From NCBI GenBank assembly GCA_000620205.1, contig JHVP01000001.1, positions 1-64,000 of the forward strand: DNA of 64,000 nt, read 5' to 3'. Numbering within the stretch: the first letter of the stretch is position 1; the number at the start of each line of letters is the position of its first letter. Under the pieces are notes generated by a model, which saw only the letters and a list, made by a program, of their open reading frames with translations, ran no database searches and was not told where the DNA came from. Shown here piece by piece: positions 1 to 8,338 of this stretch. The DNA comes from Geodermatophilaceae bacterium URHA0031 (lineage in GTDB: Bacteria; Actinomycetota; Actinomycetes; Mycobacteriales; Geodermatophilaceae). Made by a program: the position numbers and the translations under genes.

Positions 1-256
1 GGCCGCCTGACAGTGAGGATGTGGAGGACGGAGTCACCCCGGCTGGTCTGACTCTCCGCCTGACCGACGCTTCGCTGTCTTTGACGGGATTCGTCGATCT
101 GCTCGGGGTGGCCCCGTCCTTGCACGTCACCGGGCTTGACGTCCGTGACCTCATAGGAGCCTGTGCAAGAGGCGCCCATCACTGTCTTGTCCGCCTCGTC
201 CGGCCTCGGTGCGTGCCGTCTCATCGGTGCAAGCGACAAGGACGGCGATTTCCATC
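1..256 (+). other. Non-coding left flank of the IS110 element
   Basis: No convincing gene lies in this stretch; the short open frames here are not supported by start signals or recognisable domains. In IS110-group elements the non-coding DNA 5' of the transposase is known to encode a structured bridge RNA. This segment is the only place in the window such an RNA could lie. I could not fold it reliably by eye, and the left boundary of the element may lie inside it, near base 153, or before base 1. Confidence 0.35.
136..160 (+). repeat. Possible left-end direct repeat of the IS110 element
   Basis: TTGACGT (136-142) followed by ATAGGAGC (153-160) recurs just after the transposase as TTGACGT (1315-1321) and ATAGGAGC (1324-1331). 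The spacing between the two blocks differs (10 versus 2 bases). IS110 elements lack terminal inverted repeats and are often flanked by a short shared core, so these repeats may mark the ends. If so, the left non-coding part is only about 100 bases, short for a bridge RNA. Confidence 0.35.
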
Positions 257-1318
257 ATGACGAGCACGGACGTGGATGTCTTCGGTGGCGTGGACACCCA
301 CGGCAGAACCCACCACGCGGCCGCGGTCGACGGCGCAGGACGGCTGCTGGGTGACGCGGAGTTCGCGGCCACCGCGGTCGGCTATGCCGCGCTGTTGGCC
401 TGGCTGACCGGCTTCGGCCGGCTGATCAAGGTGGGCGTGGAGGGCACCGGCACCTACGGCGCCGGCCTGGCCCGCTATCTCGCCCACCAGGGCGCCGAGG
501 TGGTCGAGGTCGACCGGCCCGACCGCAAGACCCGCCGCCGACAGGGCAAGTCCGATCCGATCGATGCCATCGCCGCGGCCCGTGCCGTGCTGGCCGGCAC
601 CGCCACCGGCGCGCCGAAGACCCGCACCGGTCCGGTGGAGGCCATCCGTGCGTTACGAGTGGCTCGCCGCGGCGCGGTCAAGGCCCGCACCGCCGCCCTC
701 AACCAGCTGCACGGCCTGCTCGTCTCCGCCCCCGAGGCGCTGCGCGCCGAGCTGAGCGGGCTGACCACCACCGAGCTGGTCGGCCGCTGCGCCGGCTTCC
801 GCATCGACCTCACGCGGCTGCTCGAGCCGGGGATGGCCACGAAGGCGGCGCTGCACGCGATCGGCCGCCGCATCCAGACCCTCGAGGCAGAGATCGCCGT
901 GGCCGATGCCCGGCTGCGCCCGGCCACCGCCGCCGTCGCGCCCCGCACCGCCGCACTCTTCGGCGCCGGCCCGGACGTCGCCGGCCAGCTGCTGGTCACC
1001 GCCGGAGACAATCCCGAACGGCTGCGCAGCGAGGCCGCTCTGGCTCACCTGGCCGGGATCAGTCCGCTGCCGGCCAGCTCCGGGCGCACCGACCGGCACC
1101 GGCTCAACCGCGGCGGCGACCGCGCCGCCAACGCCGCGATCCACCGCATCGTCCTCTGCCGGATGCGCTACCACGAGCGCACCCGCACCTACGTCGCCCG
1201 CCGCACCGCCCAGGGCTTGAGCAAGAAAGAGATCATGCGGTGCCTCAAGCGCTACGTCGTCCGCGAGGTACACACCGCGCTACTCGCCGACTTCGAACGA
1301 CTCCCCACCACCACTTGA
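257..1318 (+). CDS. IS110 family transposase
   Basis: The predicted 353-residue protein has the two-part IS110 architecture. The N-terminal RuvC-like DEDD domain shows GGVDTH near residue 10, GVEGTGTYG near residue 60 and DPIDA near residue 100. The C-terminal transposase-20 domain shows LAHLAGISPLPASSGRTDR, including the candidate catalytic serine, and ends with an NAAIHRIVLCRMRY helix. This family moves DNA by RNA-guided recombination at a short core. ATG at 257 is preferred over an in-frame GTG at 209 because family members begin a few residues before the first Asp motif; the ribosome-binding site is weak. The frame is intact, so the element may be active. It sits alone beside unrelated metabolic genes. 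Confidence 0.9.
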   Translation: MTSTDVDVFGGVDTHGRTHHAAAVDGAGRLLGDAEFAATAVGYAALLAWLTGFGRLIKVGVEGTGTYGAGLARYLAHQGAEVVEVDRPDRKTRRRQGKSDPIDAIAAARAVLAGTATGAPKTRTGPVEAIRALRVARRGAVKARTAALNQLHGLLVSAPEALRAELSGLTTTELVGRCAGFRIDLTRLLEPGMATKAALHAIGRRIQTLEAEIAVADARLRPATAAVAPRTAALFGAGPDVAGQLLVTAGDNPERLRSEAALAHLAGISPLPASSGRTDRHRLNRGGDRAANAAIHRIVLCRMRYHERTRTYVARRTAQGLSKKEIMRCLKRYVVREVHTALLADFERLPTTT

Positions 1319-1331
1319 CGTTGATAGGAGC
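1315..1331 (+). repeat. Possible right-end direct repeat of the IS110 element
   Basis: TTGACGT at 1315-1321 overlaps the transposase stop codon and ATAGGAGC follows at 1324-1331. Both blocks match sequence at 136-160. This is consistent with a right boundary of the element about 10-15 bases after the stop codon, but no empty site is available for comparison. Confidence 0.35.
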
Positions 1332-1410
1332 ATCCCTTGCCACCCCTGCCGCCCCGGCCTAGCGTCGGTGCGTCCCATCCGTACGGGGGCATCCCCTTCA
1401 GGAGCTGACC

Positions 1411-1806
1411 ATGCTGAACAGCAGCAGGGTCGAGGCCAACATCCCCGCCGCCGACCTGGGTCGGGCGCGGGCGTTCTACGCCGACACGATGGGGCTGACC
1501 CCCGTCCGCGAGCTGGGTGGCGTCAACCTCGTCTACCGCACCGACGGCGGCACGACCTTCAACGTCTACGAGACCGCCTACGCCGGCCAGGCCGGGCACA
1601 CCATCGCCCAGTGGCACGTGGACGACATCGAGGCCGAGGTGCACGACCTCAAGGCCAAGGGCGTCGAGTTCGAGGTCTACGAGGACATGCCCGGGGTGCG
1701 GTGGGACGGCGAGATCGCCTCGATGGAAGGGCTCGGCCGGGCCGCCTGGTTCAAGGACAGCGAGGGCAACATCCTGTGCGTCGACCAGGAGGAGACGGCC
1801 GGCTGA
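1411..1806 (+). CDS. VOC family (glyoxalase/dioxygenase-like) protein
   Basis: A 131-residue protein with one vicinal-oxygen-chelate fold. It opens with a beta strand (VEANIPAADL), then the helix RARAFYADTMGL typical of VOC half-modules, and ends with WFKDSEGNILCVDQE, which supplies the usual terminal metal-ligand glutamate. Metal-dependent glyoxalases, extradiol dioxygenases and antibiotic-binding proteins share this fold, so the substrate cannot be read from the sequence. The ATG has a good AGGAGC site about 7 bases upstream. The gene stands between the IS110 element and the convergent paaZ. Confidence 0.8.
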   Translation: MLNSSRVEANIPAADLGRARAFYADTMGLTPVRELGGVNLVYRTDGGTTFNVYETAYAGQAGHTIAQWHVDDIEAEVHDLKAKGVEFEVYEDMPGVRWDGEIASMEGLGRAAWFKDSEGNILCVDQEETAG

Positions 1807-1821
1807 GGCCAGGAGTCAGCC
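1801..1821. terminator. Short inverted repeat between convergent genes
   Basis: GGCTGA (1801-1806) and TCAGCC (1816-1821) form a 6-bp stem with a 9-base loop. The stem covers the stop codons of both the VOC gene and paaZ. There is no T run, so a role as a bidirectional terminator is only suggested by its position. Confidence 0.35.
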
Positions 1822-3864
1822 GGTGGGTGGCCAGGTCTTGGCGACCATGGTGAGGACGTCGTAGGTGGCCACCGGCTTCCCGTCGCCGTCGACCACCACG
1901 GCGTCCCAGCGCACCTCGCCGTGGTCGGCCCCGCCACGCGGGCTGATCTGCTTGCAGCTGAGCGTCACCGTCAGCTCCGCGCCGGGCTTGACCGGCGTGA
2001 GGAAGCGCAGGCTGTCGACGCCGTAGTTGGCCAGCACCGGGCCCGGGTCGGGGTCGACGAACAGCCCGGCGGCCCAGGAGACGATCAGGTAGCCGTGTGC
2101 GACCCGGCCGCCGAACAGCGGGTTGGCCGCGGCGGCCGCCTCGTCCATGTGGGCGTAGAAGGTGTCGCCGGTGAACTCCGCAAAGTGCTCGATGTCGGCG
2201 AGGGTGACCGCCCGGGGCCCCGCGGTCACCGAGTCGCCGATCCGCAGCTCGGCCAGCGACTTGCGGAACGGGTGGATGCCGTCGTCGTGCCGCCGGGCGC
2301 CGGTCACCCAGCGGCCGCCGATGGCGGTGAGTGCGTCCGGCGAGCCCTGGACGGCGGTCCGCTGCATGGCGTGCAGCACACCGCGGATCCCGCCGAGCTC
2401 CTCGCCGCCGCCCGCGCGCCCGGGGCCGCCGTGCACGAGCACCGGCAGCGGCGACCCGTGGCCGGTGTTCTCCGCGGCGTCGTCCCGGTCGAGCACCAGG
2501 ACCCGGCCGTGCGCGTGCGCGGCGCCGAGCACGAACTCGCGTGCGACCGCCGGGTCGTGGCTGACCAGCGAGGCGACCAGGCTGCCCTGACCGCGGGCCG
2601 CGAGGTCCACCGCCTGCGCCACGCCGTCGTACGGGAGCACCGTGCTCACCGGGCCGAAGGCCTCCACGTCGTGCGGCTCGCCGGCGGACAGGTCGTCGCA
2701 GCGCAGCAGCATCGGCGGCAGGAACGCGCCGCGGTCCCGGTCGGCGCCGACGACGTCGACGTGCTCGGGGTCCCCGGCGACGAGCTGGGCGACGCCGCGC
2801 AGCGCCTTGACCGCACGCAGCACCTCCTCGCGCTGGTCCAGGCTCGCCAGGGCGCCCATGGTCACACCGTCCGCGCCGGGTGCGCCGACGACGACCTCGG
2901 CCAGCCGGGCCCGGGTGGCCTCGACCACGTCGTCCACCAGCTCGCGGGGCACCAGCGCCCGGCGGATCGCGGTGCACCGCTGCCCGGCCTTGACCGTCAT
3001 CTCCTCGACCAGCTGGTCGACGAACAGGCCGAACTCGGGGGTGTCCGGGGTGGCGTCCGGGCCGAGCACCGAGCAGTTGAGCGAGTCGGCCTCGGCGTTG
3101 AACCGCACCGAGTTCGCCACCACCGCCGGCGTGCTGCGCAGCTTGCGCGCGGTCGCCGCGGACCCGGTGAAGAACATCAGGTCCTGGCCGCCGAGGGAGT
3201 CCAGCACGCCCGCCGCGCTGCCGGCCAGCAGCTGCACCGACCCCTCGGGGAGCAGGCCGGACCCGACGATCGCCCGCACCACCGCCTCGGTCACGTACGC
3301 GGTCTGGCTCGCCGGCTTGACCACCGTCGGGACGCCGGCCAGGAACGTGGGCGCCAGCTTCTCCAGGAAGCCCCACACCGGGAAGTTGAAGGCGTTGACC
3401 TGCACGGCCACGCCGCGCAGCGGGGTGTAGAGGTGCTGGCCGACGAACGTGCCGCCCCGCCCCAGCGGCTCGACGGGGCCGTCGAGCACGACCGTGTCGT
3501 CGGGGAGCTCGCGGCGGGCCTTGCTCGCGTAGGACAGCAGCGTGCCGAAGCCGCCGTCGACGTCCACGGCGCTGTCCCGGTCGGTGGCACCGGTGCGCCG
3601 GGACAGCGCGTAGAAGGCGTCCTTGTCCGCCATCAGCCGCAGGCCGAGCTGCTTGAGCAGGCCGGCGCGCTGGTGGAAGGTCAGCTCCCGCAGCGCCGGG
3701 CCCCCGACGGAGCGGGCGTGGTCGAGCATCGCGGCGACGTCCAGCCCGGTGCTGGACACCCGGACGACGGTCTCGCCGGTGACCGCGTCGGCGATCGGGG
3801 TGCCCTCGTCCGGGGCGGTGTACCAGCGCCCGGCGACGTAGCTCGGCAGCAGGGGTGCGCTCAT
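1816..3864 (-). CDS. paaZ: PaaZ: oxepin-CoA hydrolase / 3-oxo-5,6-dehydrosuberyl-CoA semialdehyde dehydrogenase
   Basis: This 682-residue fusion enzyme opens the oxepin-CoA ring and oxidises the resulting semialdehyde in aerobic phenylacetate breakdown. Residues 1 to about 530 are an aldehyde dehydrogenase domain with the general base in FNAEAD (Glu258) and the catalytic cysteine in AGQRCTAI (Cys297). Residues from about 550 to the end are a MaoC-type hydratase with HFAEFTGDTFYAHMD and FGGRVAHGYL. The length matches the family. The ATG at 3864 overlaps the stop codon of the upstream TetR gene (ATGA), so translation is probably coupled. It is the last gene of the paaK-tetR-paaZ transcript. Confidence 0.95.
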   Translation of the reverse strand: MSAPLLPSYVAGRWYTAPDEGTPIADAVTGETVVRVSSTGLDVAAMLDHARSVGGPALRELTFHQRAGLLKQLGLRLMADKDAFYALSRRTGATDRDSAVDVDGGFGTLLSYASKARRELPDDTVVLDGPVEPLGRGGTFVGQHLYTPLRGVAVQVNAFNFPVWGFLEKLAPTFLAGVPTVVKPASQTAYVTEAVVRAIVGSGLLPEGSVQLLAGSAAGVLDSLGGQDLMFFTGSAATARKLRSTPAVVANSVRFNAEADSLNCSVLGPDATPDTPEFGLFVDQLVEEMTVKAGQRCTAIRRALVPRELVDDVVEATRARLAEVVVGAPGADGVTMGALASLDQREEVLRAVKALRGVAQLVAGDPEHVDVVGADRDRGAFLPPMLLRCDDLSAGEPHDVEAFGPVSTVLPYDGVAQAVDLAARGQGSLVASLVSHDPAVAREFVLGAAHAHGRVLVLDRDDAAENTGHGSPLPVLVHGGPGRAGGGEELGGIRGVLHAMQRTAVQGSPDALTAIGGRWVTGARRHDDGIHPFRKSLAELRIGDSVTAGPRAVTLADIEHFAEFTGDTFYAHMDEAAAAANPLFGGRVAHGYLIVSWAAGLFVDPDPGPVLANYGVDSLRFLTPVKPGAELTVTLSCKQISPRGGADHGEVRWDAVVVDGDGKPVATYDVLTMVAKTWPPTG

Positions 3865-4499
3865 CGGAGTGCCTCTCGCGGGATCGGGCGGGCGGCCGTG
3901 CGCAGGCCGCTGAAGGTGGTGGTGACCAGGGCGTCGGCCAGCGCGTCCGGCGTCAACCCGCCGTCGGAGCCGCGGCCGGGCCGGTACCACTCGGTGAGCG
4001 AGTTGACGGTGCCGAACAGCAGCCGGCTGGTGACGGCGGGGTCGACGTCGGGCCGGACGTCACCCTCCTCCTCCGCCGCCCGGACCAGGTCGGTGACCAC
4101 CCGGTCGAACTCGCGGCGCCGGCCGAGCGCAGCGGTCTCCACCGGCGAGTTGCCGCGCACCCGCAGCAGCAGGGTGACGAACGGCAACTGCGTGGTCAGC
4201 ACCCGCACCGAGCCGCGGACGACGTGCTCGAGCCGGTCGATCGCCGGGCCGCTGGTCGCCCCGGGCTCGTCGAGGACGGCGAACAACCCGTCCAGCGCCC
4301 GGTCCAGGGCCAGCCGCAGCAGCTCGACCTTGCTGGGCACGTGGTGGTAGATCGCGGACTTGGTGACGCCGAGCCGGCCGGCCAGCTCGTCCATGCTGGT
4401 CGCCTCGAAGCCGCGCTCGTTGAACACCGCGACGGCGACGTCCAGCAGCGAGTCCAGCGAGTGCCCGGGCCTCCCGCGCCGCGCCGGGGCGGCCGTCAC
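3861..4499 (-). CDS. paaR: TetR family regulator, probable PaaR
   Basis: A 212-residue TetR repressor. The N-terminal DNA-binding domain contains the helix-turn-helix TSMDELAGRLGVTKSAIYHH at about residues 33-52, followed by a ligand-binding domain with no recognisable metal site. The GTG start at 4499 overlaps the paaK stop (GTGA) and the gene's own stop overlaps the paaZ start, so it is embedded in a tightly coupled catabolic transcript. TetR-type PaaR proteins in other bacteria repress paa genes and release DNA on phenylacetyl-CoA. That role is inferred here from position and from the two dyads in the paaK-paaA intergenic region. Confidence 0.85.
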   Translation of the reverse strand: MTAAPARRGRPGHSLDSLLDVAVAVFNERGFEATSMDELAGRLGVTKSAIYHHVPSKVELLRLALDRALDGLFAVLDEPGATSGPAIDRLEHVVRGSVRVLTTQLPFVTLLLRVRGNSPVETAALGRRREFDRVVTDLVRAAEEEGDVRPDVDPAVTSRLLFGTVNSLTEWYRPGRGSDGGLTPDALADALVTTTFSGLRTAARPIPREALR

Positions 4500-5836
4500 G
4501 AGCGGTCCCGGTGGTCGGTGAGCCGCTGCAGCTTGCCCACCGAGCGGGCCAGCGTCTCGGGGTCGACGACGCGGACCTCGACGCTGGTGCCGACGGTGTC
4601 CTTCACCGCCTTCTCGACCTCCCGGGCGGCCCGGTCCCGGCGCTCGGCAGCGCAGTCCGGCCGGGCCTCGACGTGCACGGTCAGGTGGTCCATCCGCCCG
4701 CGGCTGGTCAGCTCCAGGGAGAAGTGCGGCGAGAGCCCGGGGGTGCGCAGCACGACCTCCTCGATCTGGGTCGGGAAGAGGTTCACCCCGCGCAGGATGA
4801 TCATGTCGTCGGTGCGGCCGGTGACCTTCTCCATCCGGCGCATGCCCGGCCGCGCCGTGCCCGGCAGCAGCCGGGTGAGGTCGCGGGTGCGGTACCGGAC
4901 GACCGGCATGGCCTCCTTGGTGAGGGAGGTGAACACCAGCTCGCCCTGCTCCCCCTCGGGCAGCACCTCGCCGGTGGCCGGGTCGATGACCTCGGGGAGG
5001 AAGTGGTCCTCCCAGATGTGTAGGCCGTCCTTGGTCTCCACGCACTCCTGGGCGATCCCCGGGCCCATCACCTCGGAGAGGCCGTAGATGTCGACCGCCT
5101 CGATGTCGAGGCGCTCCTCCATCTCGGTGCGCATCTGCTCGGTCCACGGCTCGGCGCCGAAGATCCCGATCTGCAGGCTGGAGGACCGCGGGTCGATGCC
5201 CTGCTTCTCGAACTCGTCGATGACGGTGAGCATGTAGCTGGGCGTCACCATGATCACCCGCGGCGCGAAGTCTGTGATCAGCTGGACCTGGCGCGGGGTC
5301 ATGCCGCCGGAGACCGGGATGACGGTGCAACCCAGCGCCTCCGCGCCGTAGTGCGCGCCGAGCCCGCCGGTGAACAGGCCGTAGCCGTAAGCGTTGTGCA
5401 GCTTGTCCCCCGCCCGGCCGCCGGCCGCCCGGATGGAGCGGGCCATCACGGTGGCCCAGGTGGCGATGTCGCGCTCGGTGTAGCCGACGACGGTCGGCCG
5501 GCCCGTCGTCCCGGAGGAGGCGTGCACCCGGCGGACCTGCTCCTGCGGGACGGCGAACATGCCGAACGGGTAGTTCTCCCGCAGGTCGGCCTTGGACGTG
5601 GTCGGGAACCGGGCCAGGTCGGCGAGCTCGCTGCAGTCGTCGGGGTGCACGCCGGCGGCGTCGAAGGCGGCCCGGTAGTGCGGGACGTGGTCGTAGGCGT
5701 GCCGCAGCGTCCACTGCAGGCGCTCCAGCTGCACCGCCCGCAGCTCGTCGAGGCCCATCCGCTCGGCCGGGTCGAGCAGCGCCGGTCCGGGGGCCGCGCC
5801 CAGCCGGCGGGCCTTCTCGCTGGTCGCACTGGTCAT
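4496..5836 (-). CDS. paaK: Phenylacetate-CoA ligase PaaK
   Basis: A 446-residue AMP-forming ligase that converts phenylacetate, ATP and CoA to phenylacetyl-CoA, the first step of the pathway. It shows the ANL phosphate loop SSGTTGRPTVVGYT near residue 100, the A5-like motif YGLSEVMGPG, and the compact C-terminal domain with GRTDDMIILRGVNLFPTQIEE typical of PaaK. Two ATG codons compete. At 5845 the GGAGG sequence touches the start, whereas at 5836 it is 9 bases upstream, so 5836 is chosen. It is the first gene of the left arm of the paa divergon and its stop overlaps the TetR start. Confidence 0.95.
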   Translation of the reverse strand: MTSATSEKARRLGAAPGPALLDPAERMGLDELRAVQLERLQWTLRHAYDHVPHYRAAFDAAGVHPDDCSELADLARFPTTSKADLRENYPFGMFAVPQEQVRRVHASSGTTGRPTVVGYTERDIATWATVMARSIRAAGGRAGDKLHNAYGYGLFTGGLGAHYGAEALGCTVIPVSGGMTPRQVQLITDFAPRVIMVTPSYMLTVIDEFEKQGIDPRSSSLQIGIFGAEPWTEQMRTEMEERLDIEAVDIYGLSEVMGPGIAQECVETKDGLHIWEDHFLPEVIDPATGEVLPEGEQGELVFTSLTKEAMPVVRYRTRDLTRLLPGTARPGMRRMEKVTGRTDDMIILRGVNLFPTQIEEVVLRTPGLSPHFSLELTSRGRMDHLTVHVEARPDCAAERRDRAAREVEKAVKDTVGTSVEVRVVDPETLARSVGKLQRLTDHRDRS

Positions 5837-5894
5837 CGCGGACATCCTCCGAGCGTCGTCGCCGGCCTGCTGGTGGGCTGCGGTCACCCGCGCA

Positions 5895-5916
5895 TTACCG
5901 ACCAGTTGGTCAGTAA
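5895..5916. promoter_or_regulatory. Probable PaaR operator 1 (paaK side)
   Basis: A 22-bp dyad, TTACCGACC-N4-GGTCAGTAA, with one mismatch between arms. It lies 58 bases upstream of the paaK start. A near-identical dyad is found 88 bases away beside paaA. The pattern ACCG-N2-C...GGT-N-AGT resembles the PaaR box I recall for Corynebacterium. The regulator is most likely the TetR protein encoded at 3861-4499. Confidence 0.75.
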
Positions 5917-5982
5917 CCAACTCCTCGGCCCCCGCGCTGTCAAGCCGCGGGTTGTGGGACGAGCCACGATCGTGCACACTCA

Positions 5983-6004
5983 TTACCGACCACTCGGTCA
6001 GTAA
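5983..6004. promoter_or_regulatory. Probable PaaR operator 2 (paaA side)
   Basis: A second 22-bp dyad, TTACCGACC-N4-GGTCAGTAA, ends 25 bases before the paaA start codon, where it would overlap the promoter or the 5' end of the transcript. Outside the 4-base spacer it is identical to operator 1. The same repressor could therefore control both arms of the divergon. Confidence 0.75.
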
Positions 6005-6029
6005 TTGATCGCCCGACGAGGGGGACGAG

Positions 6030-6989
6030 ATGTCTGCGCCCACGCTGGACCGTCCGGCCGCACCCGATGAGGCAGCGCTCCAGGCGCAGTTCGACGCCAC
6101 CATCGCCGCCGACCACCGGATCGAGCCGCGCGACTGGATGCCGGAGGCCTACCGCTCGGGCCTGGTGCGGCAGATCGCGCAGCACGCCCACTCCGAGATC
6201 ATCGGCATGCAGCCCGAGGGCGACTGGCTGCTCGCCGCGCCGAGCCTGCGGCGCAAGGCGATCCTGCTGGCCAAGGTGCAGGACGAGGCCGGGCACGGCA
6301 TGTACCTCTACTCGGCGGCGGAGACCCTCGGCGCCGACCGGGCCGACCTCACCGACAAGCTCATCGAGCGCAAGCAGAAGTACAGCTCGATCTTCAACTA
6401 CCCGACGCTCACCTACGCCGACGTCGGGGTCATCGGCTGGCTGGTCGACGGCGCGGCGATCTGCAACCAGGTGCCGCTGTGCCGGTCGAGCTACGGGCCC
6501 TACGCCCGGGCGATGATCCGGGTCTGCAAGGAGGAGTCCTTCCACCAGCGGCAGGGCTACGAGCTGCTGATGACGATGATGCGCGGCACCGACGCGCAGC
6601 GGGCGATGGTGCAGGACGCCGTCGACCGCTGGTGGGCACCGTCGCTGATGATGTTCGGCCCGCCGGACGACGACAGCCCCAACTCGGCGCAGTCGATGAA
6701 GTGGGGGGTCAAGCGGCACAGCAACGACGAGCTGCGCCAGCGGTTCGTCGACATGACGGTGCCGCAGGCGGAGGTGCTGGGCGTGACGCTGCCGGACCCC
6801 GAGCTCGCGCTGGACCCCGCCACCGGCCGCTACCGGTTCGGTGCGATCGACTGGACCGAGTTCAAGCAGGTCATCGCCGGCAAGGGCCCGTGCAACGACG
6901 AGCGGATCGCCCGCCGCCGGGCGGCCCGGGACGACAACGCCTGGGTGACCGAGGCGGCCACCGCGTACGCCGGGAAGCACAGCCGATGA
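6030..6989 (+). CDS. paaA: Phenylacetyl-CoA 1,2-epoxidase catalytic subunit PaaA
   Basis: The 319-residue catalytic subunit of the multicomponent ring epoxidase, which converts phenylacetyl-CoA to the ring 1,2-epoxide using O2. The diiron site is visible as two ExxH-type motifs, QDEAGHG near residue 88 and KEESFHQ near residue 170, on a ferritin-like helical bundle. GGGGACGAG just upstream serves as the ribosome-binding site. It is the first gene of a run of coupled paaABCDE genes, and its stop overlaps the paaB start. Confidence 0.97.
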   Translation: MSAPTLDRPAAPDEAALQAQFDATIAADHRIEPRDWMPEAYRSGLVRQIAQHAHSEIIGMQPEGDWLLAAPSLRRKAILLAKVQDEAGHGMYLYSAAETLGADRADLTDKLIERKQKYSSIFNYPTLTYADVGVIGWLVDGAAICNQVPLCRSSYGPYARAMIRVCKEESFHQRQGYELLMTMMRGTDAQRAMVQDAVDRWWAPSLMMFGPPDDDSPNSAQSMKWGVKRHSNDELRQRFVDMTVPQAEVLGVTLPDPELALDPATGRYRFGAIDWTEFKQVIAGKGPCNDERIARRRAARDDNAWVTEAATAYAGKHSR

Positions 6990-7351
6990 GCGACGTGACC
7001 GCGGAGGGTGGGCACGGCGCCGTCCCCACCGGCCCGGAGATCCCGGTCGAGCCGAAGGCGTCGACCGCCCGCCGGGACTGGCCGCTGTACGAGGTGTTCG
7101 TCCGCGGCAAGCGCGGGCTCAACCACGTGCACGTCGGCTCGCTGCACGCCCCGGACGACGAGATGGCGGTGCACGCCGCCCGCGACCTCTACACCCGGCG
7201 CAACGAGGGCGTGAGCATCTGGGTGGTCCGGGCGGCCGACATCACCGCCTCCAGCCCGGACGAGAAGGACCCGATGTTCGCCCCGAGCGGCGACAAGGTC
7301 TACCGGCACCCGACGTTCTACGAGATCCCGGACGACGTCCCCCACATGTGA
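6986..7351 (+). CDS. paaB: Phenylacetyl-CoA epoxidase subunit PaaB
   Basis: A 121-residue small subunit of the epoxidase. The family core begins at [22 protein letters not shown] and continues through [22 protein letters not shown] to the conserved C-terminal [12 protein letters not shown]. PaaB has no catalytic residues of its own and bridges subunits of the complex. It is somewhat longer than the E. coli protein because of a roughly 30-residue low-complexity N-terminus. ATGA overlap with paaA indicates translational coupling. Confidence 0.95.
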   Translation: MSDVTAEGGHGAVPTGPEIPVEPKASTARRDWPLYEVFVRGKRGLNHVHVGSLHAPDDEMAVHAARDLYTRRNEGVSIWVVRAADITASSPDEKDPMFAPSGDKVYRHPTFYEIPDDVPHM

Positions 7352-7354
7352 CAA

Positions 7355-7413
7355 GGACCCCCTCTCCCCCCACCACCCTCGTACCTCGGGCGGCGGGACC
7401 CTGAGAGGGGGCC
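7355..7413. repeat. Stem-loop between paaB and paaC
   Basis: The arm GGACCCCCTCTC (7355-7366) pairs with GAGAGGGGGCC (7403-7413), leaving one bulged A and a 36-base C-rich loop. It fills most of the only sizeable gap in the paaABCDE run. It could be an intergenic palindromic repeat or a transcript-stability or attenuation element within the operon. There is no T run, so it is unlikely to be a strong intrinsic terminator. Confidence 0.5.
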
Positions 7414-7429
7414 AGCCTGAGGAGTTCCG

Positions 7430-8338
7430 TTGCACGAAGAGACCGTGTACGAAGCGCTGGACCACGCGCACGGGGGCGAGGGGCAGTGGGCGTTCGGCAC
7501 CGGGTTCGACGAGCCGCTGGCCGGTGTCGACACCACGGTGCCCGCCGGCATCGACCCGGCGGACCTGGGCGCCTACTGCCTGATGCTGGGTGATGACGCC
7601 CTGGTGCTCTGCCAGCGCCTCACCCAGTGGGTGACCGCCGCCCCCGAGCTCGAGGAGGAGGTCGCCCTGGCCAACTGCGGGCTGGACCTGCTCGGCCAGG
7701 CCCGGCTGCTGCTCGCCCGGGCCGGCTCGGTCGGCGTCCTGGGCCGCTCCCGCGCACTGGCCACCGACTCGATCCCGGACGAGGACGCGCTGGCCTACTT
7801 CCGGGACGCCGACGAGTTCCGCAACTCCCTGCTCGTCGAGGCGCCCAACGGCGACTTCGGGCAGACCGTCGTCCGGCTGCTGGTCGCCTCCACCTGGCGG
7901 CTGGCGCTGTTCGCCCGGCTGCGCGGGTCGCGCGACCCGGTGCTCGCCGCGATCGCCGCCAAGGGCGTGCCCGAGCTGACCTACCACCGCGACCACGCGG
8001 CCCGGTGGGTGCTGCGCCTGGGTGACGGCACACCGGAGTCGCACCGCCGCACCCAGGCCGGGGTCGACGCCGTCTGGCCGCTGCTGGCCGACCTGTTCAC
8101 CGCGACCGACGTCGAGACGCGGCTGACTGCGGCCGGTGTGGCGGTGGACCCCGCCGACGTCCGGGACGAGGTCCGGGACGTGCTGACCACCGTGCTCGAG
8201 CGCGCGACGCTGACCGTGCCCGGCTGGCCGGAGGAGCAGCCCAGCCGTGGCCGGGCCGGCCGGCACGGCCCGGAGCTGACGGCCCTGCTCGCCGACCTGC
8301 AGGGCCTGGCCCGCGAGCACCCGGCAGCCACCTGGTGA
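7430..8338 (+). CDS. paaC: Phenylacetyl-CoA epoxidase structural subunit PaaC
   Basis: A 302-residue subunit with a ferritin-like fold that pairs with PaaA but is not the active diiron subunit. Family features include LGDDALVLCQRLTQW, EEEVALANCGLDLLGQAR near residue 73, ADEFRNSLLVE, and YHRDHAARWVLRLGDGTPES near residue 184. The start is a TTG at 7430 placed 9 bases after GAGG; no ATG or GTG with a comparable site fits the family's N-terminus. Its stop overlaps the GTG of paaD. Confidence 0.95.
   Translation: MHEETVYEALDHAHGGEGQWAFGTGFDEPLAGVDTTVPAGIDPADLGAYCLMLGDDALVLCQRLTQWVTAAPELEEEVALANCGLDLLGQARLLLARAGSVGVLGRSRALATDSIPDEDALAYFRDADEFRNSLLVEAPNGDFGQTVVRLLVASTWRLALFARLRGSRDPVLAAIAAKGVPELTYHRDHAARWVLRLGDGTPESHRRTQAGVDAVWPLLADLFTATDVETRLTAAGVAVDPADVRDEVRDVLTTVLERATLTVPGWPEEQPSRGRAGRHGPELTALLADLQGLAREHPAATW

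Noticed and set aside
21-260. 79-codon ORF before the IS110 transposase
   Set aside because: No domain or ribosome-binding site; it overlaps the transposase start and lies in the expected non-coding end of the element.
1921-4350. 809-codon open frame antisense to paaZ and its TetR gene
   Set aside because: It is a by-product of GC-rich third positions; the opposite strand encodes a complete PaaZ with both catalytic residues and a full TetR domain.
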